43,673 bases of DNA from Acidobacteriota bacterium (GTDB lineage Bacteria > Acidobacteriota > Terriglobia > Bryobacterales > Bryobacteraceae), in contig JAPKYX010000081.1 in assembly GCA_026394075.1 (NCBI GenBank), positions 1 through 43,673 on the forward strand, written 5' to 3'. Of this stretch, positions 31,501 through 42,629 are shown piece by piece. A model generated the notes under the pieces. It was not told where the DNA came from. It searched no databases and worked only from the letters and a program-made list of their open reading frames with translations. The position numbers were made by a program, and so were the translations under genes. Positions within the stretch are counted from its first letter, which is position 1. Each line of letters begins with the position of its first letter.

Positions 31501-31506
31501 ATTTTA
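31501..31506 (-). promoter_or_regulatory. Candidate -10 box (leaderless type)
   Basis: GCTAAAAT on the minus strand is followed after 6 bases by the TTG start of nth. The same arrangement precedes the metallo-hydrolase gene at 16943-16948. No -35 was found at the usual distance. Confidence 0.45.
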
Positions 31507-31550
31507 GCAGGCGCGGCTGATGGCACCGGTTCGGGGCCGAGGGTGGGTTC

Positions 31551-32861
31551 ATGGCGCGCCTGATCCGAAGCCCCTATGTTCAGCTGGCCTTGCTGGTGCT
31601 GGCCGTCTTCTATGCGACGCCCGGCGGCAGCTTTCATCTGGATGACTACTCGCTGTTTGAGGGCTCCGGCAGCCCGGTCCGCCCGGTGACGCAACTCAGC
31701 TTCTGGTTGAACGGCACCGGCTATCTGGAGGGCCGGGGACAGCACGCCGCTTGGGCGTTCCTGTTGGTGAACGTGCTGCTGCACTGGGCCAATAGCTGTC
31801 TCGTGTTCCAAGTCCTCTCGCGGCTGATGGACGGGCGAGTGGCGCTGGTCGCGGCGATGATCTTCGCCATTCACCCCTTGCAAGCGGAGGCGGTGAGCTA
31901 CGTCTTCGCGCGGGCCACTCTGTTGGCGGCGCTGTTCTGCCTGTTGACGCTGAAGGCTTGGCTTGATGACCGGCCGTGGCTTGCTTGCTGCTGGTTCGCG
32001 GCGGCGGTGCTGTCGAAAGAGGATGCGCTGGCGCTACCGCTGGTGCTGGCCCTGGTCCACCGGCGTGCCTGGCGTCCACTGGCCGTTACCTACGGCGTCG
32101 CAGCCGCAGCGGGAGCCTGGAGCGTATGGGCGGTGGTGATGACCCCGGGCTCCGGTGCGGGCACGCAGGCCGGCATTGCGCCGCTGGAGTATCTGGCGGC
32201 CCAGGGAGCCGTGATCGGGCGGTATCTGCGGCTGCTGGTGCTTCCGGTGGGTCTGACGCTGGACCCGGAGATCGGAACGCAGTATGGTGCAGTGGGCTGG
32301 TTGATCCTGCTGACGGTGGCGATCCTGGTGGCGCGCTGGCGGGCTGGGCAACTGGCCATTGCGGGGCTTTTGCTGTTGTTGCCTTCGTCATCCATCGTGC
32401 CGTTGCAGGATCTTTCCGCTGACCGGCGGATGTATCTGCCGCTGGCCGCTTTTGCGGGGCTCGCGGCCTTGGCGCTTGCTCGCCTGCAGCCGCGCTGGGC
32501 TGCTTATCTGCCCGTCGTGGTGCTGGGCGCGCTCGGCTGGAGGCAGGTCGGGCATTGGCAAACGGAGGAGTCCTTGTGGCGGCACGTCACCACGGAATCG
32601 CCGCGCAAGCTGCGCCCTCAAATCCAGTTGGCGCGGGCGGTGGAGCCCGCCGAATGCCTCCGGCTGCTTCAGCCGCTGGCGCAAAGGCTGCCGGATGAAT
32701 ATGCCATTCCAGCGGAGATGGGCCGCTGCGCGCTGCAGATCGGCGACGCGCCACAGGCCTTGCGGCATTTTGGCCGGGCGCTGGCGCTGCGTCCCAATGA
32801 TGACCAGGCAAAACAAAACCGCGATGCGGCGCTGAAGGCGCTGGGCATCGCGGTTCGATAA
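31551..32861 (+). CDS. TMTC/DUF1736-like membrane protein with C-terminal helical (TPR-like) part
   Basis: A 436-residue inner-membrane protein. Its first part has FHLDDYSLFEG and PVRPVTQLSFWLN, then HPLQAEAVSYVFARATLLAALF, the hallmark of TMTC-type/DUF1736 proteins: O-mannosyltransferase-like GT-C proteins followed by TPR repeats. About eight transmembrane helices precede a soluble C-terminus (about 340-436) with short helical repeats, e.g. ALRHFGRALALRPNDDQAKQNRD, which is a TPR unit. It may glycosylate secreted proteins. It starts 56 bases from nth (divergent). There is no strong ribosome-binding site before its ATG. Confidence 0.85.
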   Translation: MARLIRSPYVQLALLVLAVFYATPGGSFHLDDYSLFEGSGSPVRPVTQLSFWLNGTGYLEGRGQHAAWAFLLVNVLLHWANSCLVFQVLSRLMDGRVALVAAMIFAIHPLQAEAVSYVFARATLLAALFCLLTLKAWLDDRPWLACCWFAAAVLSKEDALALPLVLALVHRRAWRPLAVTYGVAAAAGAWSVWAVVMTPGSGAGTQAGIAPLEYLAAQGAVIGRYLRLLVLPVGLTLDPEIGTQYGAVGWLILLTVAILVARWRAGQLAIAGLLLLLPSSSIVPLQDLSADRRMYLPLAAFAGLAALALARLQPRWAAYLPVVVLGALGWRQVGHWQTEESLWRHVTTESPRKLRPQIQLARAVEPAECLRLLQPLAQRLPDEYAIPAEMGRCALQIGDAPQALRHFGRALALRPNDDQAKQNRDAALKALGIAVR

Positions 32862-32876
32862 GCGGCTGGGCCGGGA

Positions 32877-33863
32877 TTACTTGATCTGGAACTCGGCGCG
32901 GATAAACTGCCAATCCGGCAGTTCGTAGGCGCGCAGGGTGGTCTTGATGGGCGTCGAGACTTCGCGGGTGCCCAGCGGCTCAATGGCCGGCACGCGGACG
33001 TCAAAGGTGGCCAGTGGCGTATCACCGGACTTGGCGTTCACCGCCTTCAACGTCACGGTCAGGTCCAGTTGCCCGGTATCGGCCGTCGAGTGGTTGATGA
33101 TCAGCATCTTCACACTGGCGCGCTGTGACTTATCTTCTGAAAGCCGGAAGCCGCTGATCTCGATCAGCTTGGACAACGGGTGCGCATTGGTGGCCGCGGC
33201 CGGGGCGCCGGGTTCCGCGACGGCGGCCACCGGGGCCGCTTCGGTGCTGGAGCGTTGCTTCCACCAGACGGCGCTGGCAATGATCAGGCCGACAACGGCC
33301 GCCACGCCCAACATCACCAGCCACTGCGGCAGCGGAGTCTTGGGTTCAGCATAAGGCGGCCGGTGAGCCATCGGCGGCGGGGCGGAACCGGTGGGCGGCG
33401 CGGGATAGCCTGCTGGCGGCACCGGTTCTTCCTGTCCGCCAAACAAAAAACCAGCGGGCTTGGGGGGGCGGCGCTGCTCCGGCGGCAGCATCTCGGGTGC
33501 CGGCATGGGTGGGGGCGGCGGAGGTGGGGGAGGGGCCGCGGCGGCGGGCGGCGGTGGCGCGTAGCCTTGCGGCGGATACTGTTGCGCGTACTGAGGCGGA
33601 TACTGTTGCGGCGGATACCCCTGCGGAGGCGGTGGCGGGTAGCCTTGCGGTGTCTGCGGATAGGGCGGCTGGCCGTAGGACGGTGGATACTGCTGCGGTG
33701 GATAGCCGGGCGGCGGCGGATAGTTTGGCGGATATCCTGCTGGTGGCGCGGCGGCCTGGGGCGGTGGAACGGGCGCCGTGGCGGCGAGCGCGGCGCAGTT
33801 CGGGCACTCCGTGTAAGAGGGCGGAACATCTTTCCCGCATTTTGGGCAGATCCAACTGAACAT
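32877..33863 (-). CDS. Zinc-ribbon, proline/glutamine-rich membrane protein
   Basis: A 328-residue protein of modular make-up. The N-terminus is a zinc ribbon (Cys6, Cys9, Cys20, Cys23: CPKC...CPNC). Residues 31-175 are low-complexity, with GYPP, QQYPP and a run of 16 prolines with a few alanines. Then comes one transmembrane helix (about 181-201) and an extracytoplasmic C-terminal domain (about 215-328), with the LTVTLKAVNAKSGDTPLATF pattern of an FxLYD/DUF2393-like beta-sandwich. The cytoplasmic ribbon could interact with a nucleic acid or protein. Function unknown. The minus strand upstream carries TATCGT 8 bases before its ATG. The stop lies 15 bases from the convergent TMTC-like gene. 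Confidence 0.8.
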   Translation of the reverse strand: MFSWICPKCGKDVPPSYTECPNCAALAATAPVPPPQAAAPPAGYPPNYPPPPGYPPQQYPPSYGQPPYPQTPQGYPPPPPQGYPPQQYPPQYAQQYPPQGYAPPPPAAAAPPPPPPPPPMPAPEMLPPEQRRPPKPAGFLFGGQEEPVPPAGYPAPPTGSAPPPMAHRPPYAEPKTPLPQWLVMLGVAAVVGLIIASAVWWKQRSSTEAAPVAAVAEPGAPAAATNAHPLSKLIEISGFRLSEDKSQRASVKMLIINHSTADTGQLDLTVTLKAVNAKSGDTPLATFDVRVPAIEPLGTREVSTPIKTTLRAYELPDWQFIRAEFQIK

Positions 33864-33893
33864 ATTGCTTTACGATACCCCGGCTTTCGGTCT

Positions 33894-33899
33894 TAGGAT
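33894..33899 (+). promoter_or_regulatory. Candidate -10 box for nadD
   Basis: TAGGAT lies 7 bases before the preferred GTG start of nadD. No -35 is convincing. A GAAGG directly abuts the GTG, too close for a standard ribosome-binding site. Confidence 0.35.
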
Positions 33900-33906
33900 A
33901 GAAGGT

Positions 33907-34536
33907 GTGAAACTCTGGCGTCGCGCTCCTGGCGGATCAACGCCTGCGGTCGGCTCACCCATCAGACGCCTGGCCATCCTGCCCGGTTCCTTTAATCCAC
34001 CCACGTTAGCCCATTTGGCGTTGGCGGAGCAGGCTTTAGCCTTCGCTCCGGAGGTGGTGCTGGCCTTGCCGTCGGCGATGCCGCACAAGACGTTTGATTA
34101 CGTCGGCCAGATGGAGCGGCTGCGCCTGATGGTGGCCGCCTGCGAACCGCATCCGCAGTTTTCAGTCGCGGAAATGGACCGCGGACTGTTCATCGAAATG
34201 GCCCGTGAGTGCCGCCTCCACTTGGGTCCGCAGGTGGAGATTGCCTTTGTCTGCGGGCGCGATGCGGCGGAGCGGATTGTCACTTGGAAGTATGAGGACG
34301 GCGACTCGATTGAGCGCCAGCTAACCGAGTATTCGTTGCTGGTAGCGGCCCGGCAGGGCCATTATGAGCCGCCCTCGCATCTGGCCCATCGCATCACCAA
34401 TCTGCCGCTGGACCGTTCCTTTGATGCGCACTCCGCCACCGATGTCCGCACCCGCCTGATGGAAGGCCTGCCCTGGCAGCACCTGGTCCCGGAAGCGATT
34501 GTGCCACTGGTCGAGAAGATCTACCTTCGGCCTTGA
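33907..34536 (+). CDS. nadD: Nicotinate-nucleotide adenylyltransferase (NadD-like)
   Basis: A 209-residue nucleotidyltransferase that adenylates nicotinate mononucleotide in NAD synthesis. The N-terminal block is [23 protein letters not shown]; the usual (T/H)xGH of the superfamily reads TLAH here, so Gly is replaced by Ala. The C-terminal [12 protein letters not shown] matches the second nucleotide-binding motif ISxTxIR. A basic loop near residue 60 has [18 protein letters not shown], typical for the family. The start is ambiguous: GTG 33907 is preferred (a -10-like hexamer 7 bases upstream), and a TTG at 33865 would add 14 residues. The gene converges with rpoD with a 7-base gap. Confidence 0.85.
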   Translation: MKLWRRAPGGSTPAVGSPIRRLAILPGSFNPPTLAHLALAEQALAFAPEVVLALPSAMPHKTFDYVGQMERLRLMVAACEPHPQFSVAEMDRGLFIEMARECRLHLGPQVEIAFVCGRDAAERIVTWKYEDGDSIERQLTEYSLLVAARQGHYEPPSHLAHRITNLPLDRSFDAHSATDVRTRLMEGLPWQHLVPEAIVPLVEKIYLRP

Positions 34537-34543
34537 CCGCCGC

Positions 34544-36190
<1,647 letters not shown>

Positions 36191-36258
36191 TGCAACTCCG
36201 ATTTCAATTCCCACCACACCGGGGAAGCGGATTACGCTTCCCAATTCTATCTACTACG

Positions 36259-37983
36259 TTACGCCTTTCCTCGCGGCTGTGGATGGCTGCGCCGGCTGGG
36301 CAGCTGAGCCATCAGTTCCGAGGCCTCGGCAAACCGGCCCTCTTTCTCAAGCGCACGAATCCGCCCCCGGAGTGCCGTCACTTGCTTTTCCGCCTCGACG
36401 GCTTCCAAGGTAACCACGCACGCCTCCAACTGCGGCAAAGATACTTGTTCGTGTCCCTTATCGGCCAGCACGGCGGCTGCTAAGAGTGCCCGCTCATGAG
36501 GCGTTAACCGGGCGTCCAAACCCTCAAACGATAAAGTCACGTTTGCTTCTGTCATCCGGATCGCCTCTTCGATCACCCGCCGCATCGTAAAGCCGTGCCA
36601 ACTTTCGATCATCCGCAGCCGCGCCACCATCAGGGGTGCCTCCACGGGATTGTCCAGAAGACCGTTCACCAGCAGCATCTCGCTGTGCGTCAGGCTGGGC
36701 GTGGCGGGCGCTTCGTCACGCGCGGGTGCCGCCGCGTCTCGCCGCAGATCATCGAAAATCGACTTTGTCTCGACGCCCAGGTAGGCGGCCAAGCTATTGA
36801 CGTGCGCGCGCTGCTCCAGCTTGTCGCGGACCCGCTTCAGTGCCGGGCGGATCACTTCCCGGTACGCTTGCATTCGGCCTTCGACGGTGGCGGGGAAACG
36901 CTCCACCGCGCGGTCTCGCAGCCATTCCAGGTACGGCGTGGCTCGGCTGAGCCGCTGTTGAAACGCCTCCACGCCGTGTTCCAGCACGAACTCGTCCGGG
37001 TCCTGGCCGGCCGGCAGTTGCAGCACGCGGATGCGCATCAGTTCGTCAATCAGCGGCCCCATGCGGTCCATCGCAGCTTTGCCCGCCTTGTCGGCGTCGA
37101 GCAACAAAACCACTTCTTCCGCATGACGGCGCAGCACTTGCACGTGTAACTCCGATAGCGCGGTGCCGCACGTCGCCACTACATTTTTGACTCCCGCCTG
37201 CACCACCCCGATTACATCCATGTAGCCTTCAACAATGATGGTGTAGTCCAGCCGCCGGATCGTTTCTTTGGCGCGGTGCAAATTGTAGAGAATTTTTTTC
37301 TTGGTGTAGAGCTTGGTGTCAGAAGAGTTCAGATACTTCGGCTCATCATCGCCCAGCGCCCGTCCGCCAAAGGCGATCGGCTTGCCGGATTCATTGTGGA
37401 TCGGGTACATCACCCGGTGCCGGAAACGGTCATAAAGCGAGCCGTCGTCGCGTTGGATGATCAGGCCGGAGGCCGCCAGCGCAGCCGGCGGAAAATCGCG
37501 GCGCAGCTTCTGCGTCAGCGACGCACCGGCCGGCGCGTAGCCTAGCGCAAACTCATCTATCGCCGCCGGGGTGACGCCGCGCTTCTTCAAATACTGCAAC
37601 GCCTCGCCGTCCAGAGAGTCACGGTAATGCCGCAGCGCAATTTCCTGGATGGCGGCCACGGCGTCGCGCTCCTGGCTTTCGGCGTTGGAGAAATCGTTCC
37701 GCTTGGGGATCGTGATCCCGTAACGTTCCGCCAGCGACTTCAAGGCCTCAAAGAACGTGACGCCTTCGATCTCCATCAGGAAGTTGAAGACATCGCCACC
37801 CTTGCCGCAGCCAAAGCAGTGATAGAACTGCTTGCCCCGATCCACGTGGAACGACGGGCTTTTCTCCTGGTGGAACGGGCACAGCCCTTTGAAGCGGGCC
37901 GGTCCGGCTGGCTTCAGGCGCACCACCTCCCCCACGATCTGCGCGATGTCGGCGGCGGCCTTGACTTGGTCCTTGATGTCCAC
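36259..37983 (-). CDS. dnaG: DNA primase
   Basis: A 574-residue primase that makes RNA primers at the replication fork. The CHC2 zinc domain has Cys35, His38, Cys56 and Cys59 (CPFH and CFGC). The catalytic core has YLKKRGVTPAAIDEFALGYAP, FRHRVMYPIHNESGKPIAFGGRAL and KKKILYNLHRAK. The TOPRIM metal site is VEGYMDVIG (Glu252, Gly253) and LLLDADKAG (DAD at 296-298). The C-terminal helicase-binding part (about 430-574) is shorter and less conserved than in E. coli. It lies 6 bases after the M20 peptidase stop and upstream of rpoD on the same strand. Confidence 0.96.
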   Translation of the reverse strand: MDIKDQVKAAADIAQIVGEVVRLKPAGPARFKGLCPFHQEKSPSFHVDRGKQFYHCFGCGKGGDVFNFLMEIEGVTFFEALKSLAERYGITIPKRNDFSNAESQERDAVAAIQEIALRHYRDSLDGEALQYLKKRGVTPAAIDEFALGYAPAGASLTQKLRRDFPPAALAASGLIIQRDDGSLYDRFRHRVMYPIHNESGKPIAFGGRALGDDEPKYLNSSDTKLYTKKKILYNLHRAKETIRRLDYTIIVEGYMDVIGVVQAGVKNVVATCGTALSELHVQVLRRHAEEVVLLLDADKAGKAAMDRMGPLIDELMRIRVLQLPAGQDPDEFVLEHGVEAFQQRLSRATPYLEWLRDRAVERFPATVEGRMQAYREVIRPALKRVRDKLEQRAHVNSLAAYLGVETKSIFDDLRRDAAAPARDEAPATPSLTHSEMLLVNGLLDNPVEAPLMVARLRMIESWHGFTMRRVIEEAIRMTEANVTLSFEGLDARLTPHERALLAAAVLADKGHEQVSLPQLEACVVTLEAVEAEKQVTALRGRIRALEKEGRFAEASELMAQLPSRRSHPQPRGKA

Positions 37984-37989
37984 TGGCGG

Positions 37990-39348
37990 TTACGTGCTGC
38001 GGAGCGCTCCGATTCGTTCGATCAGGCGCCGCGTGGCGTCGATTCCCCGGAAGAAGTTCGGTAAATATAGCTTCTCATTGGGCGCATGCAGGTTGTCATC
38101 CGGCAGCCCGAAGCCCAGCATGATGCTGGGGATGTGCAGGTGCTGGTCGAACAGGCCGACCACCGGGATGGATCCGCCGGAGCGGGTGAAGACGGTCTCC
38201 GCGCCAAACGTCTCCGTCATCGCCTGGGCGGCCTCCTGGATGTACCGGTTACTGGTGTCCACCAGCGACGGGGCGGCAGCCGACAGCAACTGAAAGCTGG
38301 CCCGGACACCGCGGGGCGTGGCGGCGGTAATCGCGCGATCAATCTGCTCCACCGCCTCGGCGGGCTGCTGATCCGCCACCAGCCGGAAGCTGACTTTTGC
38401 GACAGCGCGCGCGGGGATCACGGTTTTTGCCCCTTCACCAATGAAGCCGCCGCGGATGCCGTGCACCTCAAAGGTGGGCCGGGCCCACAGCCTTTCGAAC
38501 AGTCCGATGCCCGGTTCGCCCGTCAATTCCGCGGAGCCGACCTCGCGCGCCAGATACTCGGCCTCATCAAACGGCAGCCGCGCCCAGGCCGCGCGCTCCA
38601 GTTGAGAGGGCGGCGAGACGCGTTCATAAAAGCCAGTAATGTCGATATGCCCATCGCGGCCCTTGAGCGCGGTGATGATCTCGGCCATCGCTTGCAGCGG
38701 GTTGGGCGCCGCACCGCCATAGACGCCGGAATGCAGATCCGTCCGCGCGCCTTCCACATGGATCTCGCCATAGACGATGCCGCGCAAGCCCACACACAGC
38801 GTCGGCAGTTCGGGCGCAAACATCTCGGTATCGGCGATCACGGCAGCGTCGGCGGCCAGCCGTTCCGGGTGTTCGGCCACGAACTGCTCAATGTGCTCGC
38901 CACCTGATTCTTCTTCGCCTTCGATCAGGAACCGGACGTTGACCGGGAGTGAGCCACGCTCTTCGAGCAGTTGCCGTACGGCCCAGATCAGCGTCAGCGC
39001 CAGTCCCTTGTCATCGGCCGCGCCACGGGCGTAGAGGTTGTCGCCGGCGAGGTGCGGGTCACGGCGAATGTCCGGCTCAAACGGTGGGGAGTGCCACTCA
39101 TCCAGCGGCTCCGGCGGTTGGACGTCGTAGTGGCCATAGAAGAGCAGCGTCGGTCGTCCGGGGGCGTGCAACCAGTCGGCGTAGACCAGCGGGTGACGCC
39201 CGGGTGACTCGATCAGTTCGACATGGTCCAGATTCTTGAGCAGATCAGCGGCGAACTCCGCCGCACGGCGCGTATCGGCGTTGTGGGCGGGGTCCGACGA
39301 GATGCTGGGAATGCGGAGCCAGTCAATCAGGGTCGCGAGGGCATCCAT
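37990..39348 (-). CDS. M20-family metallopeptidase (dipeptidase)
   Basis: A 452-residue zinc peptidase of the M20 (ArgE/DapE/CPG2) group. The first metal ligands sit in [14 protein letters not shown] (His and Asp), the next in [10 protein letters not shown], and the general base pair in EGEEESGG. A later metal ligand set lies in [11 protein letters not shown]. The C-terminal metal ligand is in [18 protein letters not shown] lid domain of the dimerisation type lies between. Bacterial members of this branch hydrolyse dipeptides, but the precise substrate is unknown. The start is the ATG at 39348; a much longer frame (to 40824) is antisense to the thioredoxin-like gene and is rejected. It diverges from that gene by 18 bases. 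Confidence 0.92.
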   Translation of the reverse strand: MDALATLIDWLRIPSISSDPAHNADTRRAAEFAADLLKNLDHVELIESPGRHPLVYADWLHAPGRPTLLFYGHYDVQPPEPLDEWHSPPFEPDIRRDPHLAGDNLYARGAADDKGLALTLIWAVRQLLEERGSLPVNVRFLIEGEEESGGEHIEQFVAEHPERLAADAAVIADTEMFAPELPTLCVGLRGIVYGEIHVEGARTDLHSGVYGGAAPNPLQAMAEIITALKGRDGHIDITGFYERVSPPSQLERAAWARLPFDEAEYLAREVGSAELTGEPGIGLFERLWARPTFEVHGIRGGFIGEGAKTVIPARAVAKVSFRLVADQQPAEAVEQIDRAITAATPRGVRASFQLLSAAAPSLVDTSNRYIQEAAQAMTETFGAETVFTRSGGSIPVVGLFDQHLHIPSIMLGFGLPDDNLHAPNEKLYLPNFFRGIDATRRLIERIGALRST

Positions 39349-39366
39349 ACTACAAGAAGGTACCGC

Positions 39367-41340
39367 ATGCCCACCAACCGACTCCTGAACGAGAAAAGCC
39401 CCTACCTCCAACAACACGCCCACAATCCGGTGGACTGGTTCCCCTGGGGCCCGGAAGCGTTTGCCAAGGCCCGCGATGAGAACAAGCCGATCTTCCTCTC
39501 GATTGGCTATTCCACCTGCCACTGGTGCCACGTGATGGAGCGTGAGTCGTTCGAGAATGAACAGATCGCCGCGTTGCTGAACCAGGGCTTTGTGCCGGTG
39601 AAGGTGGATCGTGAAGAGCGGCCCGACATTGACCGCATCTACATGACGTTTGTGCAGGCCACCACCGGCTCCGGCGGCTGGCCGATGTCGGTGTTTCTGA
39701 CGCCTGACCTGAAGCCGTTCTATGGCGGCACCTACTTTCCGCCGGACAACCGCTACGGGCGGCCGGGTTTCCCGTCGGTGCTGATCCAGTTGGCGAACGC
39801 TTGGCGTGCGGACCAACAACGGATTCAGCAGTCGGGCGAAAACATTCTGGAAGAACTGCGCCGGGTGACGGCGCTGGGTCCGGCGGGTGCGGTGGCACCG
39901 GAGGAAGACGTCCGGAGCCGGCTCTATCTGGCCCTGCGCCGGAGCTTCGATTCGCGCCTCGGCGGCTTTGGGAACTCGCCCAAGTTTCCGCGCCCGGTGG
40001 TGCTGAACTTTCTGCTGCGGGAATCCGTGTGGGCGGACAACGAAGAGGCGCTGGAGATGGCGCTGCTGACCTTGCGCGAAATGGCCAAGGGCGGCATGAA
40101 CGACCAGTTGGGCGGCGGGTTCCATCGCTATTCGGTGGATGCGCGCTGGTTTGTGCCGCACTTTGAGAAGATGCTCTACGATCAGGCGCAGCTGGCGATC
40201 TCGTATCTGGAGGCGTTCCAGCTCACCGGTGATCAGCAGTACGCGCAAGTGGCTCGGGAGATCTTCGAGTACGTCTTGCGCGACTTGACGCACGCTGATG
40301 GTGCGTTCTATTCCGCCGAAGACGCCGACAGCGTGCTGGACCCGGCTGATCCGCACGAAAAGGGCGAGGGCGCGTTCTACATTTGGAGCTGGGATGAGCT
40401 TCATGCGTTGCTGGGTGAGGATGCGGCCTGGTTCTGCGAGGCCTTCGGTGCCGTGCCTTCCGGCAATGTGACGGAAGATCCGCACGCCGAATTCACGGGC
40501 CGCAATATCCTCTACCAAGCCGGTCCGCTGATTGATCCGGAGCGCTTGGAACGGGCGCGGAAGATTCTGATGGAGGTGCGCGCCAAACGCGTGCGTCCTC
40601 ATCTGGACGACAAGGTGCTGACCAGCTGGAACGGCCTGATGATCTCTGCGTTTGCCAAGGGCGCGCAGGTGCTGGGTGAGGCGCGCTATGGCGCAGCCGC
40701 GCGCCGGGCCGCTGACTTTATCAAGACCCGCATGATCACTCCGGACGGCATTCTGCTGCGGCGCTGGCGCGAAGGCGATGCGGCAATTCCTGGATTCCTG
40801 GACGACTATGCCTGCTTCAGCCAAGCGCTGATCGATCTCTACGAAACCGGTTTCGACATGGCCGATCTCGAGCTGGCCCGCAGCCTCACCGCCGACATGC
40901 GGCGTCTGTTTGAGGATGCGGAACAGGGCGGCTTTTTCTCCACCGTGGACGGCGATAGCCAGCTCGTCATGCGGCTGAAAGAGGACTACGACGGCGCGGA
41001 GCCATCGGGCAACAGCGTGGCCGTGATGAATCTGCTGCGGCTGGGTGAGACCGAGGCTGCCGAGCGGGCGTTGGCGGCTTTCAGTTCACGCCTGGCCGGT
41101 CAACCGATGACGGCGCCGCAGATGCTGATCGCGCTGGTCGCCAGTAGCCGGCCCTTGCGCGAGGTGAAGCTGACCGGCACTCCAGAGACGGCGCGCGACC
41201 TGATGGCCGTGGTGCATCGCAAATTCTCTCCGTTCCAGCGCGTCACCCTGGAGCCGGGTGAGCCGGGTGCACAGGTGTGCGACAACTTTGTCTGCCGGAT
41301 GGCGGTGACCACGGCGGACGAGTTGGCGGCGGCGCTTTAG
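39367..41340 (+). CDS. DUF255 thioredoxin-like protein (YyaL/SSP411 type)
   Basis: A 657-residue protein. The N-terminal thioredoxin-fold domain carries [20 protein letters not shown], with a CHWC active site, and [25 protein letters not shown]. It is followed by a long (alpha/alpha)6-type barrel, with [18 protein letters not shown], the epimerase-like repeat region of this family. Human SPATA20 and Bacillus YyaL are of the same kind; the reaction is not established. The start is ATG 39367, with an AAGAAGG ribosome-binding site; the in-frame extension to 39223 runs antisense into the M20 peptidase gene. It is closely followed by tpx, so the pair may deal with thiol or oxidative stress. Confidence 0.93.
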   Translation: MPTNRLLNEKSPYLQQHAHNPVDWFPWGPEAFAKARDENKPIFLSIGYSTCHWCHVMERESFENEQIAALLNQGFVPVKVDREERPDIDRIYMTFVQATTGSGGWPMSVFLTPDLKPFYGGTYFPPDNRYGRPGFPSVLIQLANAWRADQQRIQQSGENILEELRRVTALGPAGAVAPEEDVRSRLYLALRRSFDSRLGGFGNSPKFPRPVVLNFLLRESVWADNEEALEMALLTLREMAKGGMNDQLGGGFHRYSVDARWFVPHFEKMLYDQAQLAISYLEAFQLTGDQQYAQVAREIFEYVLRDLTHADGAFYSAEDADSVLDPADPHEKGEGAFYIWSWDELHALLGEDAAWFCEAFGAVPSGNVTEDPHAEFTGRNILYQAGPLIDPERLERARKILMEVRAKRVRPHLDDKVLTSWNGLMISAFAKGAQVLGEARYGAAARRAADFIKTRMITPDGILLRRWREGDAAIPGFLDDYACFSQALIDLYETGFDMADLELARSLTADMRRLFEDAEQGGFFSTVDGDSQLVMRLKEDYDGAEPSGNSVAVMNLLRLGETEAAERALAAFSSRLAGQPMTAPQMLIALVASSRPLREVKLTGTPETARDLMAVVHRKFSPFQRVTLEPGEPGAQVCDNFVCRMAVTTADELAAAL

Positions 41341-41359
41341 CTCCGCTCCGCCGCCTTGC

Positions 41360-41365
41360 TACTCT
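41360..41365 (+). promoter_or_regulatory. Candidate -10 box for tpx
   Basis: TACTCT lies 7 bases before the ATG of tpx, with no ribosome-binding site present. It is a weak match to the -10 consensus, listed because it fits the pattern seen before other genes here. Confidence 0.25.
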
Positions 41366-41372
41366 CGAAAGT

Positions 41373-41885
41373 ATGGAACGTCCAGGAGCAACTACCATCA
41401 ATGGCAATCCGCTGACCCTTGTCGGCCCGGAACTGAAACCCGGCGACAAGGCCCCGGATTTTGATGTTGTCGACAAAACTCTCTCGCCCGCCAGCCTTGG
41501 CGAGGGCGGTACGGTACGGATTATCAGCGTCGTGCCCAGTCTCGATACGCCGGTGTGCGATATGCAGACCAAGCGCTTCAACGATGAAGCCGGGAAACTG
41601 GAGGGCGTGGAGATTCTCACTGTCTCCATGGACCTGCCGTTTGCGCAAACCCGCTGGTGCACCAGCTTTGGCGTGGACCACATCAAGATGTTGTCGGATC
41701 ACAAGACCGGTTCATTTGGTGAGGCCTACGGCACCCTGATCAAGGAATGGCGAGTGGAAAGCCGCGCCATCTTTGTGGTGGGCAAAGACAACGTGTTGAA
41801 GCACGTTGAGTATGTGAAGGAAGTGGCCGACCATCCGGACTACGATGCCGCGTTGGCCTCGGCTCGGGAAGCGGCCGCTAGCTAA
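41373..41885 (+). CDS. tpx: Thiol peroxidase (Tpx-type peroxiredoxin)
   Basis: A 170-residue atypical 2-Cys peroxiredoxin that reduces hydroperoxides with thioredoxin. The peroxidatic cysteine is Cys62 in VVPSLDTPVCDMQT, the resolving cysteine is Cys96 in QTRWCTSFG, and Thr59 completes the Thr-x-x-Cys active site. The N-terminus TTINGNPLTLVGPELKPGDKAPDF is typical of Tpx. The length is normal. It follows the DUF255 thioredoxin-like gene by 32 bases and ends at a strong bidirectional terminator. Confidence 0.96.
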   Translation: MERPGATTINGNPLTLVGPELKPGDKAPDFDVVDKTLSPASLGEGGTVRIISVVPSLDTPVCDMQTKRFNDEAGKLEGVEILTVSMDLPFAQTRWCTSFGVDHIKMLSDHKTGSFGEAYGTLIKEWRVESRAIFVVGKDNVLKHVEYVKEVADHPDYDAALASAREAAAS

Positions 41886-41905
41886 GCAGACCGCAGCCGA
41901 TCATT

Positions 41906-41947
41906 GCAAAAACAGGCGCCCAGCCATTGGCCGGGCGCCTGTTTTGC
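41906..41947. terminator. Strong bidirectional terminator
   Basis: GCAAAAACAGGCGCCC pairs with GGGCGCCTGTTTTGC around an 11-base loop; one A bulges. The A/T runs flanking a GC-rich stem give a U-tract on both strands, so it can end tpx (+) and the convergent secreted-protein gene (-). Confidence 0.88.
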
Positions 41948-41963
41948 GTTTGGCGGACCGATG

Positions 41964-42482
41964 CTATTCCGGATCGGGAACCACCTCAACCACGGCATCC
42001 AGCAACGGGATCACCGGAAACCGGAAGGACCGCAAGGAGGAGTCCGGCCGCCGGCCGGGCCAGGTATCCGTCAGGACTTCATAACTGGCTGTTACTTGGA
42101 TCGCCCCGCCCTCGGCATAAGGAGCCCGCATGAGAGGATCCGCGGCGTCCATCTCGAACGTGCATTCTTCAAATGGCATCAGCTCCGTGGTCATTTCCGA
42201 AAGCACCCGGCCTTGGTCATCACGGAAGCGCAACGCCACCAAGACGGATCGTTGCAGTTTGGAGGTGACTGTCAGGCGGACTGAGTCACCCGTGGGCACC
42301 GAAACCCGGTCTACGGCGATCTCCGCAAATCGCGGTTCCGGAAGCCGGGGTTGCGGGAATTCCGGCGCTGGATTCCTGCGTTCCGAATCACCCGGTTCCT
42401 GAGCGCGCTGCTCCTGCGCGAAGCTTGAGCTACTAACCGCCAATGCGATGGCGGCCAAAGTTAGTGACTGCTTGATCTGCAT
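41964..42482 (-). CDS. Secreted protein of unknown function
   Basis: A 172-residue exported protein I do not recognise. The signal peptide (1-22) ends SSFAQ. A charged, proline-rich spacer (about 23-52) leads into a single beta-rich domain (about 53-172), with VSVPTGDSVRLTVTSKLQRS and VLVALRFRDDQGRVL, which resembles an Ig-like or FxLYD-like sandwich. No cysteine is present in the mature part except one in FEECTFEM. AAGGAG lies 7 bases before the ATG. It is monocistronic, between the bidirectional terminator and the divergent DUF1080 gene. Confidence 0.78.
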   Translation of the reverse strand: MQIKQSLTLAAIALAVSSSSFAQEQRAQEPGDSERRNPAPEFPQPRLPEPRFAEIAVDRVSVPTGDSVRLTVTSKLQRSVLVALRFRDDQGRVLSEMTTELMPFEECTFEMDAADPLMRAPYAEGGAIQVTASYEVLTDTWPGRRPDSSLRSFRFPVIPLLDAVVEVVPDPE

Positions 42483-42629
42483 CTTGTTGCTCCTTAGTAA
42501 ACTGCCTACAACCAGTAGTGCAAGCGAATAGGGAGGCGTTTCATTAGTTCTTGCAGTTTCGTGCGGGAGCCGATCCGGCAGGATCTCCGAACCGCATCGC
42601 TAGCGGTTTGCGATGATAACGGACGGACC

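Noticed and set aside
33489..33758. CRISPR-like repeat array
   Set aside because: The repeated DNA is coding (GYPP/QQYPP protein repeats), with irregular units and no spacers.
37990..40824. A 944-residue minus-strand frame covering the M20 peptidase and more
   Set aside because: Everything upstream of 39348 is antisense to the DUF255 thioredoxin-like gene and is arginine/histidine-rich filler; the peptidase starts at the ATG at 39348.
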